Assembly: GCA_963594655.1 (NCBI GenBank)
Contig: CAVBFD010000006.1
Location: forward strand, 1 to 64,000
Reading direction: 5' to 3'
DNA length: 64,000 nucleotides
Source of the DNA: Colivivens sp963594655
GTDB lineage: Bacteria; Bacteroidota; Bacteroidia; Bacteroidales; Bacteroidaceae
Part shown: one piece after another, positions 43,651 through 51,997 of the stretch
Numbering within the stretch: the stretch's first letter is position 1
Layout of the letters: the number at the start of each line of letters is the position of its first letter
Notes under the pieces: model-generated
Seen by the model: only the letters and a program-made list of their open reading frames with translations
Told to the model about the DNA's origin: nothing
Databases searched by the model: none
Position numbers and translations under genes: made by a program

Positions 43651-44400
43651 TCAGTTCTTTGGTGTTGGATAATGTCTGAACCATCCGTCCAGACGCAGAC
43701 GGATCACTCCGAGGAAAGCCTCACTGAAGATACCGCCGCTCATCTTGGATGTTCCTTCCACACGGTTTACGAAAATCACCGGCACTTCCTTTATCTTGAA
43801 GCCGCACTTGGAGGCGGTGTACTTCATCTCAATCTGGAACGCATAGCCCTTGAAACGCACGGCATCGAGTTCTATGGTCTCCAGCACCTTACGTCTGTAG
43901 CACACGAAGCCCGCCGTGGTGTCACAGATCTGGAGTCCCGTCACCAAGCGCACGTACTTGGACGCATAGTAAGACATCAGCACGCGTCCCATGGGCCAGT
44001 TGACTACATTCACTCCCGACACGTAGCGCGACCCGATGGACAGGTCGTTGCCCTCCTCCGCACATGCGGCGTAAAGACGTGGCAGGTCAGACGGAGAGTG
44101 GGAGAAGTCGGCGTCCATCTCGAAGATATAGTCGTACTTCCTCTCAAGTCCCCACTTGAACCCGGCTATGTAGGCAGTCCCCAGTCCGAGTTTGCCCGGA
44201 CGTTCCATAAGGAAGAGCCTGTCCTTGAACTCGCCGTCAGCCAACCGCTTCACGATACCTGCCGTACCGTCGGGCGAGTTGTCGTCTATCACCAGTATAT
44301 CGAAAGGCTTGTCCAGACCGAAGATGGCCCGGACAATCCTCTCGATATTCTCTTTCTCGTTATATGTCGGTATTATTACAATGCTATCACTTGTGTCCAT
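43651..44400 (-). CDS. Polyprenol-phosphate mannosyltransferase-like GT2
   Basis: This GT2 enzyme likely transfers a hexose (mannose) to polyprenyl phosphate for envelope glycan or O-glycan assembly. It has 249 residues: IPTYNEKENIE at the N-terminus, the DDNSPDGT and MDADFSH motifs (DxD-type metal site) and the DPM1-like RYVSGVNVVNWPMGRVLMS. It lacks the C-terminal TM domain of longer DPM proteins. It is first of the minus-strand run, with a -7 box at 44427-44434. Confidence 0.88.
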   Translation of the reverse strand: MDTSDSIVIIPTYNEKENIERIVRAIFGLDKPFDILVIDDNSPDGTAGIVKRLADGEFKDRLFLMERPGKLGLGTAYIAGFKWGLERKYDYIFEMDADFSHSPSDLPRLYAACAEEGNDLSIGSRYVSGVNVVNWPMGRVLMSYYASKYVRLVTGLQICDTTAGFVCYRRKVLETIELDAVRFKGYAFQIEMKYTASKCGFKIKEVPVIFVNRVEGTSKMSGGIFSEAFLGVIRLRLDGWFRHYPTPKN

Positions 44401-44426
44401 AACAGTAGTTTATTGTTCTTGGTGTG

Positions 44427-44434
44427 CAAAGGTA
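44427..44434 (-). promoter_or_regulatory. -7 box for the glycosyltransferase-pyrC-plsC run
   Basis: On the minus strand TACCTTTG matches TAnnTTTG, about 27 bases before the glycosyltransferase ATG. Confidence 0.65.
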
Positions 44435-44478
44435 AGATAAAGAACCGTAAGCACCAAATAAAATGCGATTTATTTGGA

Positions 44479-45960
44479 CTAATCCCTCTTCAGACCGGAG
44501 CGTCGGCGGTACATGCGCAGCCAGACGAAGAAGCATACTGTCAGCGCGAGGGTTACGGCAAAGCCGATGATGTCGGATATACCGCCCGGCATCTGCAGGC
44601 CCTCCGGAGCCACGAGTATGTATGTAGAGCATACACAGGTCATGAACATGGCAGGTATGATGGTGATTACATACGGTTTGTTGAGTTTGGCGAGGTACAC
44701 GGTGATAGCCCACAGTGTGAACACCGCAAGGGTCTGGTTGAGCCATGCCAGATAACGCCAGAGGACGGCGAAGTCCACATATATCAAAATGATGGAAAGC
44801 ATGAAGATCGGCAGACAGAGCAGCAGACGCTTGTATATCTTGTTCTGTTTGATTTTCAGGAAGTCAGCCGCTATCAGTCGCGCGCTGCGGAATGCGGTGT
44901 CACCGGTTGTTATTGGCGCTGCCACCACACCGAGTATGGCAAGGAAAGCTCCGAACGAACCCAACCATGAATGACAGATGTCGTTCACCACGATAGCGGG
45001 ATTGATCTTGCCGTTGCGGTCAGTCATCGCAGTGAGCAGTTTCTCGTAAGGTGTGTCACCCGGCACGTTCAGTGAGTCGGCATACTTGATGGAAGCCGCA
45101 GCCCAGATCAGTGTCACGATACCTTCAGTTATCATAGCTCCGTAGAACACTCCACGACCGCACTTCTCGTTCTTCATGCAGCGCGCCATCATCGGACTTT
45201 GTGTCGCATGGAAACCACTCACGGCACCACAGGCGATGGTGACGCAGAGACAGGGGAACAATGGCATCACGCCACCGTTCGGATGGTGGTTGGAGAACGC
45301 TCCTGTAATCTCGGGGATGGAACCGTCACTGAAGAAGATGCCGAAGAACAGGGCTACAGCCATAATCAACAGAGCGACACCGAACACAGGGTAGATACGG
45401 CCAATCAACTTGTCAATCGGAAGCAGGGTGGCGAGCAGATAGTAGGCGAGGATAACCAACACCCAGAACTGTACCGAACCTACATAGCCTGTAGAACCGC
45501 ACATAACGCCCAACAGTCCTGCCGGTGTCTGTGTGAACACCGCACCCACGATAACCATCAGCACCAAGGCGAGCAGAAGCATCACGACCTTGGTCAGACG
45601 GCCCAACTCCGACCCTATCAACTCTGGTTGGCTCTCACCTCCCCTGCGCAGGGAAATCATTCCACCCAGATAGTCGTGTACCGCCCCACCGAAGATACAG
45701 CCAAGCACAATCCACAGATAAGCGGCGGGACCGAACAGAATCCCCTGCATGGCACCGAATATAGGACCTGTACCGGCGATGTTGAGGAACTGTATCAAAT
45801 AGACTTTCCATGTAGGCATCGGTATATAGTCGATGCCGTCCTGATGTGTGTAACATGGAGTTTTTCTGGCAGGGTCCGCGCCAAACACGCGCTCCACGAA
45901 CTTGCCGTAAATGACGTATCCCAGTATAAGTAGGATAAACGAAACAATGAAAGTAATCAT
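44479..45960 (-). CDS. Carbon starvation CstA-family transporter (short form)
   Basis: This polytopic inner-membrane protein of 493 residues has more than twelve hydrophobic segments. The CstA core is seen in TPCYTHQDGIDYIPMP, QFLNIAGTGPIFGAMQGILFGPAAYLWI and FGGAVHDYLGGMISLRRGG. CstA-type proteins take up peptides or pyruvate; this short form, common in Bacteroidales, is shorter than the roughly 700-residue enterobacterial protein. The ATG at 45960 is used; a longer frame starts at TTG 45981. It has its own promoter at 45990-45997. Confidence 0.88.
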   Translation of the reverse strand: MITFIVSFILLILGYVIYGKFVERVFGADPARKTPCYTHQDGIDYIPMPTWKVYLIQFLNIAGTGPIFGAMQGILFGPAAYLWIVLGCIFGGAVHDYLGGMISLRRGGESQPELIGSELGRLTKVVMLLLALVLMVIVGAVFTQTPAGLLGVMCGSTGYVGSVQFWVLVILAYYLLATLLPIDKLIGRIYPVFGVALLIMAVALFFGIFFSDGSIPEITGAFSNHHPNGGVMPLFPCLCVTIACGAVSGFHATQSPMMARCMKNEKCGRGVFYGAMITEGIVTLIWAAASIKYADSLNVPGDTPYEKLLTAMTDRNGKINPAIVVNDICHSWLGSFGAFLAILGVVAAPITTGDTAFRSARLIAADFLKIKQNKIYKRLLLCLPIFMLSIILIYVDFAVLWRYLAWLNQTLAVFTLWAITVYLAKLNKPYVITIIPAMFMTCVCSTYILVAPEGLQMPGGISDIIGFAVTLALTVCFFVWLRMYRRRSGLKRD

Positions 45961-45989
45961 AATTCTATCTATATATTTCAATTACACCG

Positions 45990-45997
45990 CAAAAATA
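45990..45997 (-). promoter_or_regulatory. -7 box for cstA
   Basis: On the minus strand TATTTTTG matches TAnnTTTG about 30 bases before the ATG at 45960. Confidence 0.6.
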
Positions 45998-46062
45998 CGC
46001 ATAAATACGGCTCGGTGTAACGTGCCGTGTTTGTTTGTTTGCCTACAGTCATGTTTTTTCAT

Positions 46063-46070
46063 TACCTTTG
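46063..46070 (+). promoter_or_regulatory. -7 box for the RsmF-like gene
   Basis: TACCTTTG matches TAnnTTTG, about 28 bases before the ATG at 46098. It is divergent from the cstA promoter. Confidence 0.7.
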
Positions 46071-46097
46071 TAGCCGAATCGCAAAACAGTATAGACA

Positions 46098-47315
46098 ATG
46101 AGACTACCAGACGACTTCATATCGGAGATGCGCGGCGTACTTGACGACCAAACTATGGAAGAGTTCATGACCGCCGTCGTACAGGAACCGCCCACGAGCA
46201 TACGACTGAACACAGGGAGGATTACCGGGGAGGCGAAGGAGGAGATAACGGAGGCGTTCCACCTCTCCGCCGCCAACCGCATCCCATGGTGCGAAGACGG
46301 TTACTACCTCGACAACCGTCCGCAGTTCACCATGGACCCACTGTTCCATGCCGGCGCGTATTATGTGCAGGAAGCCTCGTCGATGTACATCTCACGTCTA
46401 CTGAACCATTATGTGGGTACAAGGGACGTGACTGCGCTCGACCTGTGCGCGGCTCCCGGAGGGAAGTCCACCCTGATGCTGTCAAGCCTGTCCGGCAGTT
46501 CCACTCTGGTGGCAAACGAGATAATACCCAAACGGGCATCCATACTGAGAGAGAACATCAGCAAGTGGAACTCCACTGTCAATGTCATTGTAACCAACAA
46601 CCGACCGGAGGACTTCAGACGGATGAAGAGGGTGTTCGACCTTATCCTGTGCGATGTGCCGTGTTCGGGCGAAGGGATGTTCAGGAAAGACCATGACTCC
46701 GTGGGGCAATGGTCACTCAACAATGTGGCGATGTGCTGCAAACGTCAGCGCGACATCGTAGGTGCGGTGTGGGACTGCCTCAAACCAGGGGGACTGATGA
46801 TATACAGTACCTGTACCTATAACACGAAGGAGGATGAGGAGAATGTCAGGTGGATAAGTGAGAGTCTCGGATCGGACATCCTGCCCTGCCCTACCGAGAT
46901 TGGGTGGGACATAACCCGTAACCTCCTGCCCGGCGGAACATTCGACTGTCTGCATTTCATGCCGCACAGACAGAAAGGGGAAGGATTCTTCTGCGCCATA
47001 CTCCGGAAGGAAGGTGGGGACGACGTACAGCCCTGTGGCGGTACTGTCCGGATCAGCGACAAGATGTTAAGTGGACTTCACATCCTCGCCTTAGAGGACA
47101 GGACAGCAGGATGTGTGGCACAGGTGGATGTGGACAGGCAGACGGCACTGCAATATCTCAGAGGCGAAGCGTTGACCCTACCGTCCGCCACACCCAAGGG
47201 ACTCGTCACCATAACCTATAAGGGGATGCCGCTCGGTAAGGCGAAAAACATAGGCAACCGTGCCAACAACCTCTATCCCAAGGAGTGGAGGATAAGGAAA
47301 CAGATCAACCGATAA
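46098..47315 (+). CDS. rRNA cytosine-C5 methyltransferase, RsmF/NOL1-NOP2-sun family
   Basis: This SAM-dependent enzyme, 405 residues, likely makes m5C in 16S rRNA. Motifs: LDLCAAPGGKST (SAM binding, about 114-125), CDVPCSGEGMFRKD with the PC catalytic Cys, and YSTCTYNTKEDEENV with the second Cys. The C-terminal part (about 310-405), with KNIGNRANNLYPKEWRIR, resembles the RsmF PUA-like tail. It is a single gene with its own promoter, followed by the second repeat copy. Confidence 0.9.
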   Translation: MRLPDDFISEMRGVLDDQTMEEFMTAVVQEPPTSIRLNTGRITGEAKEEITEAFHLSAANRIPWCEDGYYLDNRPQFTMDPLFHAGAYYVQEASSMYISRLLNHYVGTRDVTALDLCAAPGGKSTLMLSSLSGSSTLVANEIIPKRASILRENISKWNSTVNVIVTNNRPEDFRRMKRVFDLILCDVPCSGEGMFRKDHDSVGQWSLNNVAMCCKRQRDIVGAVWDCLKPGGLMIYSTCTYNTKEDEENVRWISESLGSDILPCPTEIGWDITRNLLPGGTFDCLHFMPHRQKGEGFFCAILRKEGGDDVQPCGGTVRISDKMLSGLHILALEDRTAGCVAQVDVDRQTALQYLRGEALTLPSATPKGLVTITYKGMPLGKAKNIGNRANNLYPKEWRIRKQINR

Positions 47316-47406
47316 CAGGCGCGACATACCAACAAAAGCGGAAGAATCACAAATATCAAATTGTGCAGAATACGTGGTTTATATGCGCAAAATGTGAGGC
47401 TTCCAG

Positions 47407-47524
47407 TAACTTTTTGACAAACCCCCGTAGACACCCCTGTAGAGGGGTCTCGAGTGAATGGGTCATTTCACTCGAGTGATTTGATCAATTCACTCGGCTG
47501 AATCGATCAATTCACTCGAGTGAA
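47407..47524. repeat. Dispersed repeat, copy B: box plus 22-bp double-palindrome array
   Basis: The box TAACTTTTTGACAAA (47407-47421) is identical to copy A and in the same orientation. It is followed by a C-rich tract and four palindromic units centred at 47451.5, 47473.5, 47495.5 and 47517.5, again exactly 22 bp apart. The first is half-degenerate (CTCGAGTGAA), the third carries CTCGGC in place of CTCGAG, and the fourth is a perfect TTCACTCGAGTGAA. TTGATCAA and TCGATCAA lie between units as in copy A. The box-to-array distance is 31 bp shorter than in copy A. It lies between convergent genes. Confidence 0.85.
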
Positions 47525-47603
47525 ATTAGAGGGGGTGCTTGAGGCCTTCCCGAGCGTCTTCCGTAAAATGACAATATGTCAACAAACTGGAACTTTGCAT
47601 GTG

Positions 47604-47662
47604 TAAAAAAAAAGGGCATCCCAACTGAGAGATGCCCTTGTCTGTCCGCCGGAAAGCGGACA
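47604..47662 (-). terminator. Tandem hairpins and terminator downstream of tsf
   Basis: AAGGGCATC (47612-47620) and GATGCCCTT (47631-47639) form a perfect 9-bp stem. On the minus strand it is followed by a long T-run (complement of the A-run at 47605-47612), an intrinsic terminator for the rplM-tsf operon. A second hairpin, TGTCCGC (47643-47649) with GCGGACA (47656-47662), lies just before it on that strand. Confidence 0.85.
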
Positions 47663-47681
47663 TGAATATAAGAGGTAATGA

Positions 47682-48674
47682 TTATTCGCTACGGAGAGTG
47701 AATCGCTTGAAGTCAGTGACAGTAAGATCCTTGTCGATGTTCTGAAGGTACTGAGCCACACTAACCTTGTTGTCGTCGATGTAAGCCTGGTCAAGCAGAC
47801 AAGACTCCTTGTAGAACTTGTTGAGCATACCGTTGGCGATATTCTGAATCATCTGCTCCGGGAGACTTGCGGCCTTCTCCTCAGCCACCTTAGCCTTGAT
47901 CTCACGAGCCTGTGCAGCCTGTTCTGGAGTGATCCAGCCCTTGGCTGTGTTGGACTCGATATGGTCATCGCTGTCCACGTGTGCAGGGTTGATGCCAGCC
48001 TTCTTCAGAGCAGCCTCGACAGCCTTGTTGATCTGGTTCTGCTTTGCCTTCTCGATGTCAGCCTTGTACTCCACATCCTTCACGTGCTGCGGCACTGAAG
48101 CCTCGTCGAGGGCTACAGGAGCCATGGCGGCAACCTGCATAGCCACGTTCTTGGCCACATCCTCAGAGCATGGCTTGCTCATTGCCACGAGAGTGCAGAG
48201 GAAGTTCTGGTTCATGTGGTTGTACGCACAAACATAGTCACCCTCAACTACATTGTAGCCGTCGAGTTCCATCTTCTCGCCTGTCACACCTGACCGTTCA
48301 GTGACAGCCTCAGTGACCGGCTTGCCGTCGATGGTGAGAGCCTTCACCTCATCGAGAGTCTTGCATTTGTTTTCAACAGCAAGGTCAAGTATCTTGGAGC
48401 AAAGAGCCACGAAGTCAGCGTTCTTTGCCACGAAGTCGGTCTCGCACTTGAGGGCAATCATAGCGGCGAACTTGCCGTCCACCTTTGCGAGTACACAGCC
48501 CTCGGCTGCCTCACGGTCAGAACGCTTGGCTGCTACCAACTGACCTTTCTTGCGGAGAATCTCCATTGCCTGCTCCATGTCGCCGTTGGCTTCTGTGAGA
48601 GCCTTCTTGCAGTCCATCAGTCCTGCCTGGGTCTTCTGGCGCAGTGCGTTGATTTCTGCTAATGTGATAGCCAT
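47682..48674 (-). CDS. tsf: Elongation factor Ts
   Basis: This nucleotide exchange factor recycles EF-Tu-GDP. It has 330 residues: the N-terminal UBA domain MAITLAEINALRQKTQAGLMDCKKAL, the TDFVAKN core motif and a long core domain with the family coiled coil. It is the last gene of the rplM-rpsI-rpsB-tsf operon, 34 bases after rpsB, before the terminator at 47604-47662. Confidence 0.96.
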   Translation of the reverse strand: MAITLAEINALRQKTQAGLMDCKKALTEANGDMEQAMEILRKKGQLVAAKRSDREAAEGCVLAKVDGKFAAMIALKCETDFVAKNADFVALCSKILDLAVENKCKTLDEVKALTIDGKPVTEAVTERSGVTGEKMELDGYNVVEGDYVCAYNHMNQNFLCTLVAMSKPCSEDVAKNVAMQVAAMAPVALDEASVPQHVKDVEYKADIEKAKQNQINKAVEAALKKAGINPAHVDSDDHIESNTAKGWITPEQAAQAREIKAKVAEEKAASLPEQMIQNIANGMLNKFYKESCLLDQAYIDDNKVSVAQYLQNIDKDLTVTDFKRFTLRSE

Positions 48675-48708
48675 AGTCTATAATGATTTTATTATTTCGA
48701 TTAAACAA

Positions 48709-49593
48709 TTATTCCGCTTCCTCAGCCTTGGTCTCCTCAACCGGAGCTGCTGCCGGAGCTGCTGCCGGAGCTGCCTCCTCTACAGGCGCTTCAACTTCCT
48801 TTGCCTCGTCAGCTTTCTTCACTTCCTTGCGCTGGCGTCTTGGCCTTGCCGGCGCGTCAGCACCTTCAGTCTGCTCACCTGCGGCCTCCATGTCAATCTT
48901 CTCAATCTTGCGCTCCTCGAGACCTTCTGCTATGGCGTCGCAGCAAGCGCTGACGATAACCTCGATTGACTTTGACGCGTCGTCGTTGGCAGGAATCATG
49001 AAGTCAACATTCTCAGGGTTGGAGTTGGTGTCCACGATGGCGAACACTGGTATGCCGAGACGGTTTGCCTCATGCACTGCGATGTGTTCCTTCATCACGT
49101 CGACAACGAAGAGGGCTGCCGGGAGACGGGTAAGGTCTGCGATTGAACCGAGGTTCTTCTCCAACTTCTCGCGCTTGCGGCGAATCTGGAGGTTCTCACG
49201 CTTTGACAACTTGTCGTATGTACCGTCAGCAATCATCTTGTCGATGTTTGACATCTTCTTCACAGCCTTACGGATTGTAGGGAAGTTGGTGAGCATACCG
49301 CCCGGCCAACGCTCGATAACGTAAGGCATGCCTACTGCCTTTGCCTTCTCTGCCACAGCTTCCTTCGCCTGCTTCTTTGTAGCGACAAAAAGGATGCGCT
49401 TGCCTGACTTGGCAATCTGCTTGAGGGCTTCAGCGGCTGAATCAATGCAGTCAACGGTCTTGTTGAGGTCGATGATGTGGATGCCGTTGCGCTCCATGAA
49501 GATATAAGGAGCCATTGCCGGATTCCATTTTCTCTTGAGGTGTCCGAAATGACAGCCTGCTTCCAATAATTGTTCGAAATTAGTTCTTGACAT
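48709..49593 (-). CDS. rpsB: 30S ribosomal protein S2
   Basis: This small-subunit protein has 294 residues. The S2 fold begins MSRTNFEQLLEAGCHFGHLKRKWNPAM, with the FVATKKQAK and RWPGGMLTN segments. The last 55 or so residues form a low-complexity tail rich in Ala, Pro, Glu and Lys, with AAPAAAPAAAP repeats; such extensions occur in Bacteroidetes S2. A strong hairpin (49650-49679) precedes it within the operon. Confidence 0.96.
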   Translation of the reverse strand: MSRTNFEQLLEAGCHFGHLKRKWNPAMAPYIFMERNGIHIIDLNKTVDCIDSAAEALKQIAKSGKRILFVATKKQAKEAVAEKAKAVGMPYVIERWPGGMLTNFPTIRKAVKKMSNIDKMIADGTYDKLSKRENLQIRRKREKLEKNLGSIADLTRLPAALFVVDVMKEHIAVHEANRLGIPVFAIVDTNSNPENVDFMIPANDDASKSIEVIVSACCDAIAEGLEERKIEKIDMEAAGEQTEGADAPARPRRQRKEVKKADEAKEVEAPVEEAAPAAAPAAAPVEETKAEEAE

Positions 49594-49649
49594 AATTCTT
49601 TCTTGATTTGTTTGTTTACTTTCCTTTTAGTTTTTGATTTGAAAACCAG

Positions 49650-49679
49650 CTCCCAAGTAGCCCTAAGGGATCTTGGGAG
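49650..49679 (-). promoter_or_regulatory. Hairpin between rpsI and rpsB
   Basis: CTCCCAAG (49650-49657) pairs with CTTGGGAG (49672-49679), with an inner CCC/GGG stem. It lies in the 122-base gap between rpsI and rpsB, where other gaps in the operon are short. A partial terminator or an S2 control site are both possible. Confidence 0.5.
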
Positions 49680-49715
49680 TTTAGATACTAAACCCCTGTC
49701 CAGACATGAACGGCG

Positions 49716-50102
49716 TCAACGCTTACTGAACTGGAATCTGCGACGGGCCTTTGGTCTACCCGGCTTCTTACGTTCAACGACACGTGAGTCACGAGTGATG
49801 AACCCTTCAGCGCGGAGAGCCTTCTTGTCGTCGGCGTTGATCTTCACGAGTGCGCGGGCAATGGCGAGACGGAGAGCCTGTGACTGACCTGTGTAACCAC
49901 CTCCGTAGAGATTGACCTTGATGTCATACTTGTCAGCGACATCCAGCAGGTTCAACGGCTGCTTTACAACGAACTGTACCAGTTCTGAGGGGAAGTAGTC
50001 CTTAAGATCCCGCTTGTTGATGGTAATCTTGCCTGTACCCTCTGTGAGATATACACGGGCGACTGCGGCTTTGCGACGACCTAATGCATTAATCATTTCC
50101 AT
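49716..50102 (-). CDS. rpsI: 30S ribosomal protein S9
   Basis: This is a small-subunit head protein of 128 residues, with the family start INALGRRKAAVARVYL, GGGYTGQSQALRLAIARAL, and the basic C-terminal tail ending GRPKARRRFQFSKR that reaches the P-site tRNA. It lies 13 bases after rplM. Confidence 0.97.
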   Translation of the reverse strand: MEMINALGRRKAAVARVYLTEGTGKITINKRDLKDYFPSELVQFVVKQPLNLLDVADKYDIKVNLYGGGYTGQSQALRLAIARALVKINADDKKALRAEGFITRDSRVVERKKPGRPKARRRFQFSKR

Positions 50103-50115
50103 ATGTCTTCGTTAT

Positions 50116-50577
50116 TTATTTCAGTGTGTTAATATCGATTGCCTTTGGACTCTGCGCCTCCTGCTTGTGTTCAGCACCCTCATATATATATAGGTTACCG
50201 AGCAACTTTGAACCAAGATGTCCCTTGGTGAGCATTCCCTTCACTGCGTGACGGAGGATACGCTCGTAACCGTTAGGACGCTTTGACAGTTCTGCGGGAC
50301 TCTGCTTGTGCTGACCGCCCGGATAACCGGAGAAAGTGATGTACTGCTTGTCAGTCCACTTCTTTCCAGAGAACTTCACCTTACTTGCGTTGATGATGAT
50401 AACGTTGTCACCGCAATCCTGGTTGGGTGTGAAGCATGGCTTGTACTTTCCACGAAGAATCTTCGCCACCTTTGAGCAAAGGCGACCGACTGTCTGGTCT
50501 GTCGCATCGACAACAACCCACTGCTTGTCCGCCTCTTCCGGGGTCACACAACGGGTCTTTGCACTTAATGTATTCAT
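50116..50577 (-). CDS. rplM: 50S ribosomal protein L13
   Basis: This is a large-subunit protein of 153 residues from the ATG at 50577; an upstream in-frame ATG 27 bases earlier extends beyond the usual N-terminus. The family signature is seen in WVVVDATDQTVGRLCSKVAKILRGK, KWTDKQYITFSGYPGG and NGYERILRHAVKGML. It is the first gene of the ribosomal operon and has a long structured leader (50578-50766). Confidence 0.96.
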   Translation of the reverse strand: MNTLSAKTRCVTPEEADKQWVVVDATDQTVGRLCSKVAKILRGKYKPCFTPNQDCGDNVIIINASKVKFSGKKWTDKQYITFSGYPGGQHKQSPAELSKRPNGYERILRHAVKGMLTKGHLGSKLLGNLYIYEGAEHKQEAQSPKAIDINTLK

Positions 50578-50766
50578 TTTTCTTTCTACTTTTAATCTGT
50601 TCAATTAATATCACAAAAAATCGCTCCATTCCCTCACCCCTTTCGGGACTCGGTGGAGATGTAGTTTTTAGGGACGATTCACAGACCACACTGGCCGGCC
50701 AAAACCAACGCTATCTACACATCCGCTGAGGAGGACCATCATGCCTCCTTGATAATAATCGGCTTG
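50578..50766 (-). promoter_or_regulatory. Leader of the rplM operon, possible autoregulatory RNA
   Basis: There are about 190 bases between the -7 box and rplM. On the minus strand the first hairpin is GGAGG...CCTCC (around 50732-50754), and a second is formed near the CCGAGTCCCGAAAGGGG segment (around 50635-50660). Structured L13 leaders have, as I recall, been described in Bacteroidia, and this may be one. No secondary-structure alignment was run. Confidence 0.5.
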
Positions 50767-50774
50767 CAAAGGTA
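50767..50774 (-). promoter_or_regulatory. -7 box of the rplM-rpsI-rpsB-tsf operon
   Basis: On the minus strand TACCTTTG matches TAnnTTTG, about 190 bases before the rplM ATG. Confidence 0.7.
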
Positions 50775-50890
50775 GCGCTTTTCCATAAACCGACCAAAAG
50801 TTAACGGCTTTTATTGCAGGTAAGGGCTACAAAAACAGGGAAAAAGTCCCATTTTGACTCTTGCCGCCTTGCGGTTACACGGAATTTCAC

Positions 50891-50898
50891 TAATTTTG
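50891..50898 (+). promoter_or_regulatory. -7 box for the outer-membrane protein gene
   Basis: TAATTTTG matches TAnnTTTG, 22 bases before the ATG at 50920. Confidence 0.65.
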
Positions 50899-50919
50899 CG
50901 GCATAGAAACGATGGAAAG

Positions 50920-51993
50920 ATGAAGAAATACATTTTGATTCCACTGATGTCCGCCATGGGGGCTGTGGGCGGACAAGCGCAGATACAGTTGAACCGTGTG
51001 GACCTCTCCGCATCAGTCGGGACAGACGGCATCGGTTTTGACATAGGAATGCCTTTGAACGATTATGTGCAGGTGCGGGCCGGAGCGTCGTTCATGCCGC
51101 ACATAAAGAGGAGCATCAATTTCGAGACTGTAATCGGGGAGACTGACCCCTCACTCACCGCGGAGGAGAACTGGGTGCGGATGACCGAACGCTTCGACGC
51201 TCTGACCGACATGATGGGCAGTTTCACCACCAGCAGTATCGGCCAAGGCGTGAACGCTTACAGTGAGCCTACATTCAACAACTTCAAGTTGCTGGTGGAC
51301 ATCTTTCCGTTCAAAGACAACAGGCACTGGCACATCACCGCCGGTTTCTACCTTGGAAACTCCAGGGTGTCGAAGGTGTACAACAAAGCGGCGGACATGA
51401 CAACACTGCTGGGCGTCACTGTGTACAACAGGATGTACAGGGACGCGCTGTCGGAAGAACCACTGTTGGACTACAACGGCAACTATATCTATTTGCCTGG
51501 CAGTTTCACGGATCGGATAATTGAATATGGGGAGATGGGTATCTTAGTGGGCGAATACTCGCACGACATCTACGCCGACGAGGACATCCTCTGGGACTAT
51601 ACGGCATACGACCCTATCACTGGAGACATCCTGCATGAGGAGGGAGAAGTGCGATATGCCAAGGGCGACCTTATCCACCGGAAGGGGGACGAGTACCGCA
51701 TCACGCCCGACGGGGACAATATGCTGAAGGCTACCGCCAAGACAAACAGTTTCCGCCCGTACCTCGGTGTCGGCTATTCCACCAGTATCACAAAAGACAA
51801 CCGTACCGCCATTGCAGTTGACGCGGGTATGCTACTGTGGGGAGGCGCACCCGAAATCACCATGCACGACGGTACGAATGTATTGAAGGACCTGCAGAAC
51901 CTGAGGGGCAAGTTCGCTGACTATGCCGACAGGATGTCGAGACTGAAGGTCTACCCTGTCATAAGTCTCAGAATCACACGCAGACTGTTCTGA
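50920..51993 (+). CDS. Predicted outer-membrane beta-barrel-like protein, unknown function
   Basis: This 357-residue protein starts at the ATG 50920, giving a signal peptide (about 1-22) ending near GGQAQ. The mature part has alternating polar and hydrophobic beta-strand-like segments, for example YVQVRAGASFMPHI, WHITAGFYLG and FRPYLGVGYS, and ends with LKVYPVISLRITRRLF, a typical C-terminal strand ending in Phe. I recognise no named family. It is probably an outer-membrane protein; the gene is single with its own promoter, convergent with the dockerin-like gene (4-base gap). Confidence 0.6.
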   Translation: MKKYILIPLMSAMGAVGGQAQIQLNRVDLSASVGTDGIGFDIGMPLNDYVQVRAGASFMPHIKRSINFETVIGETDPSLTAEENWVRMTERFDALTDMMGSFTTSSIGQGVNAYSEPTFNNFKLLVDIFPFKDNRHWHITAGFYLGNSRVSKVYNKAADMTTLLGVTVYNRMYRDALSEEPLLDYNGNYIYLPGSFTDRIIEYGEMGILVGEYSHDIYADEDILWDYTAYDPITGDILHEEGEVRYAKGDLIHRKGDEYRITPDGDNMLKATAKTNSFRPYLGVGYSTSITKDNRTAIAVDAGMLLWGGAPEITMHDGTNVLKDLQNLRGKFADYADRMSRLKVYPVISLRITRRLF

Positions 51994-51997
51994 GGAG

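Noticed and set aside
43456..44970. 504-residue plus-strand ORF antisense to several genes
   Set aside because: It crosses the pyrC, glycosyltransferase and cstA genes and an intergenic promoter, with no domain; a shadow frame.
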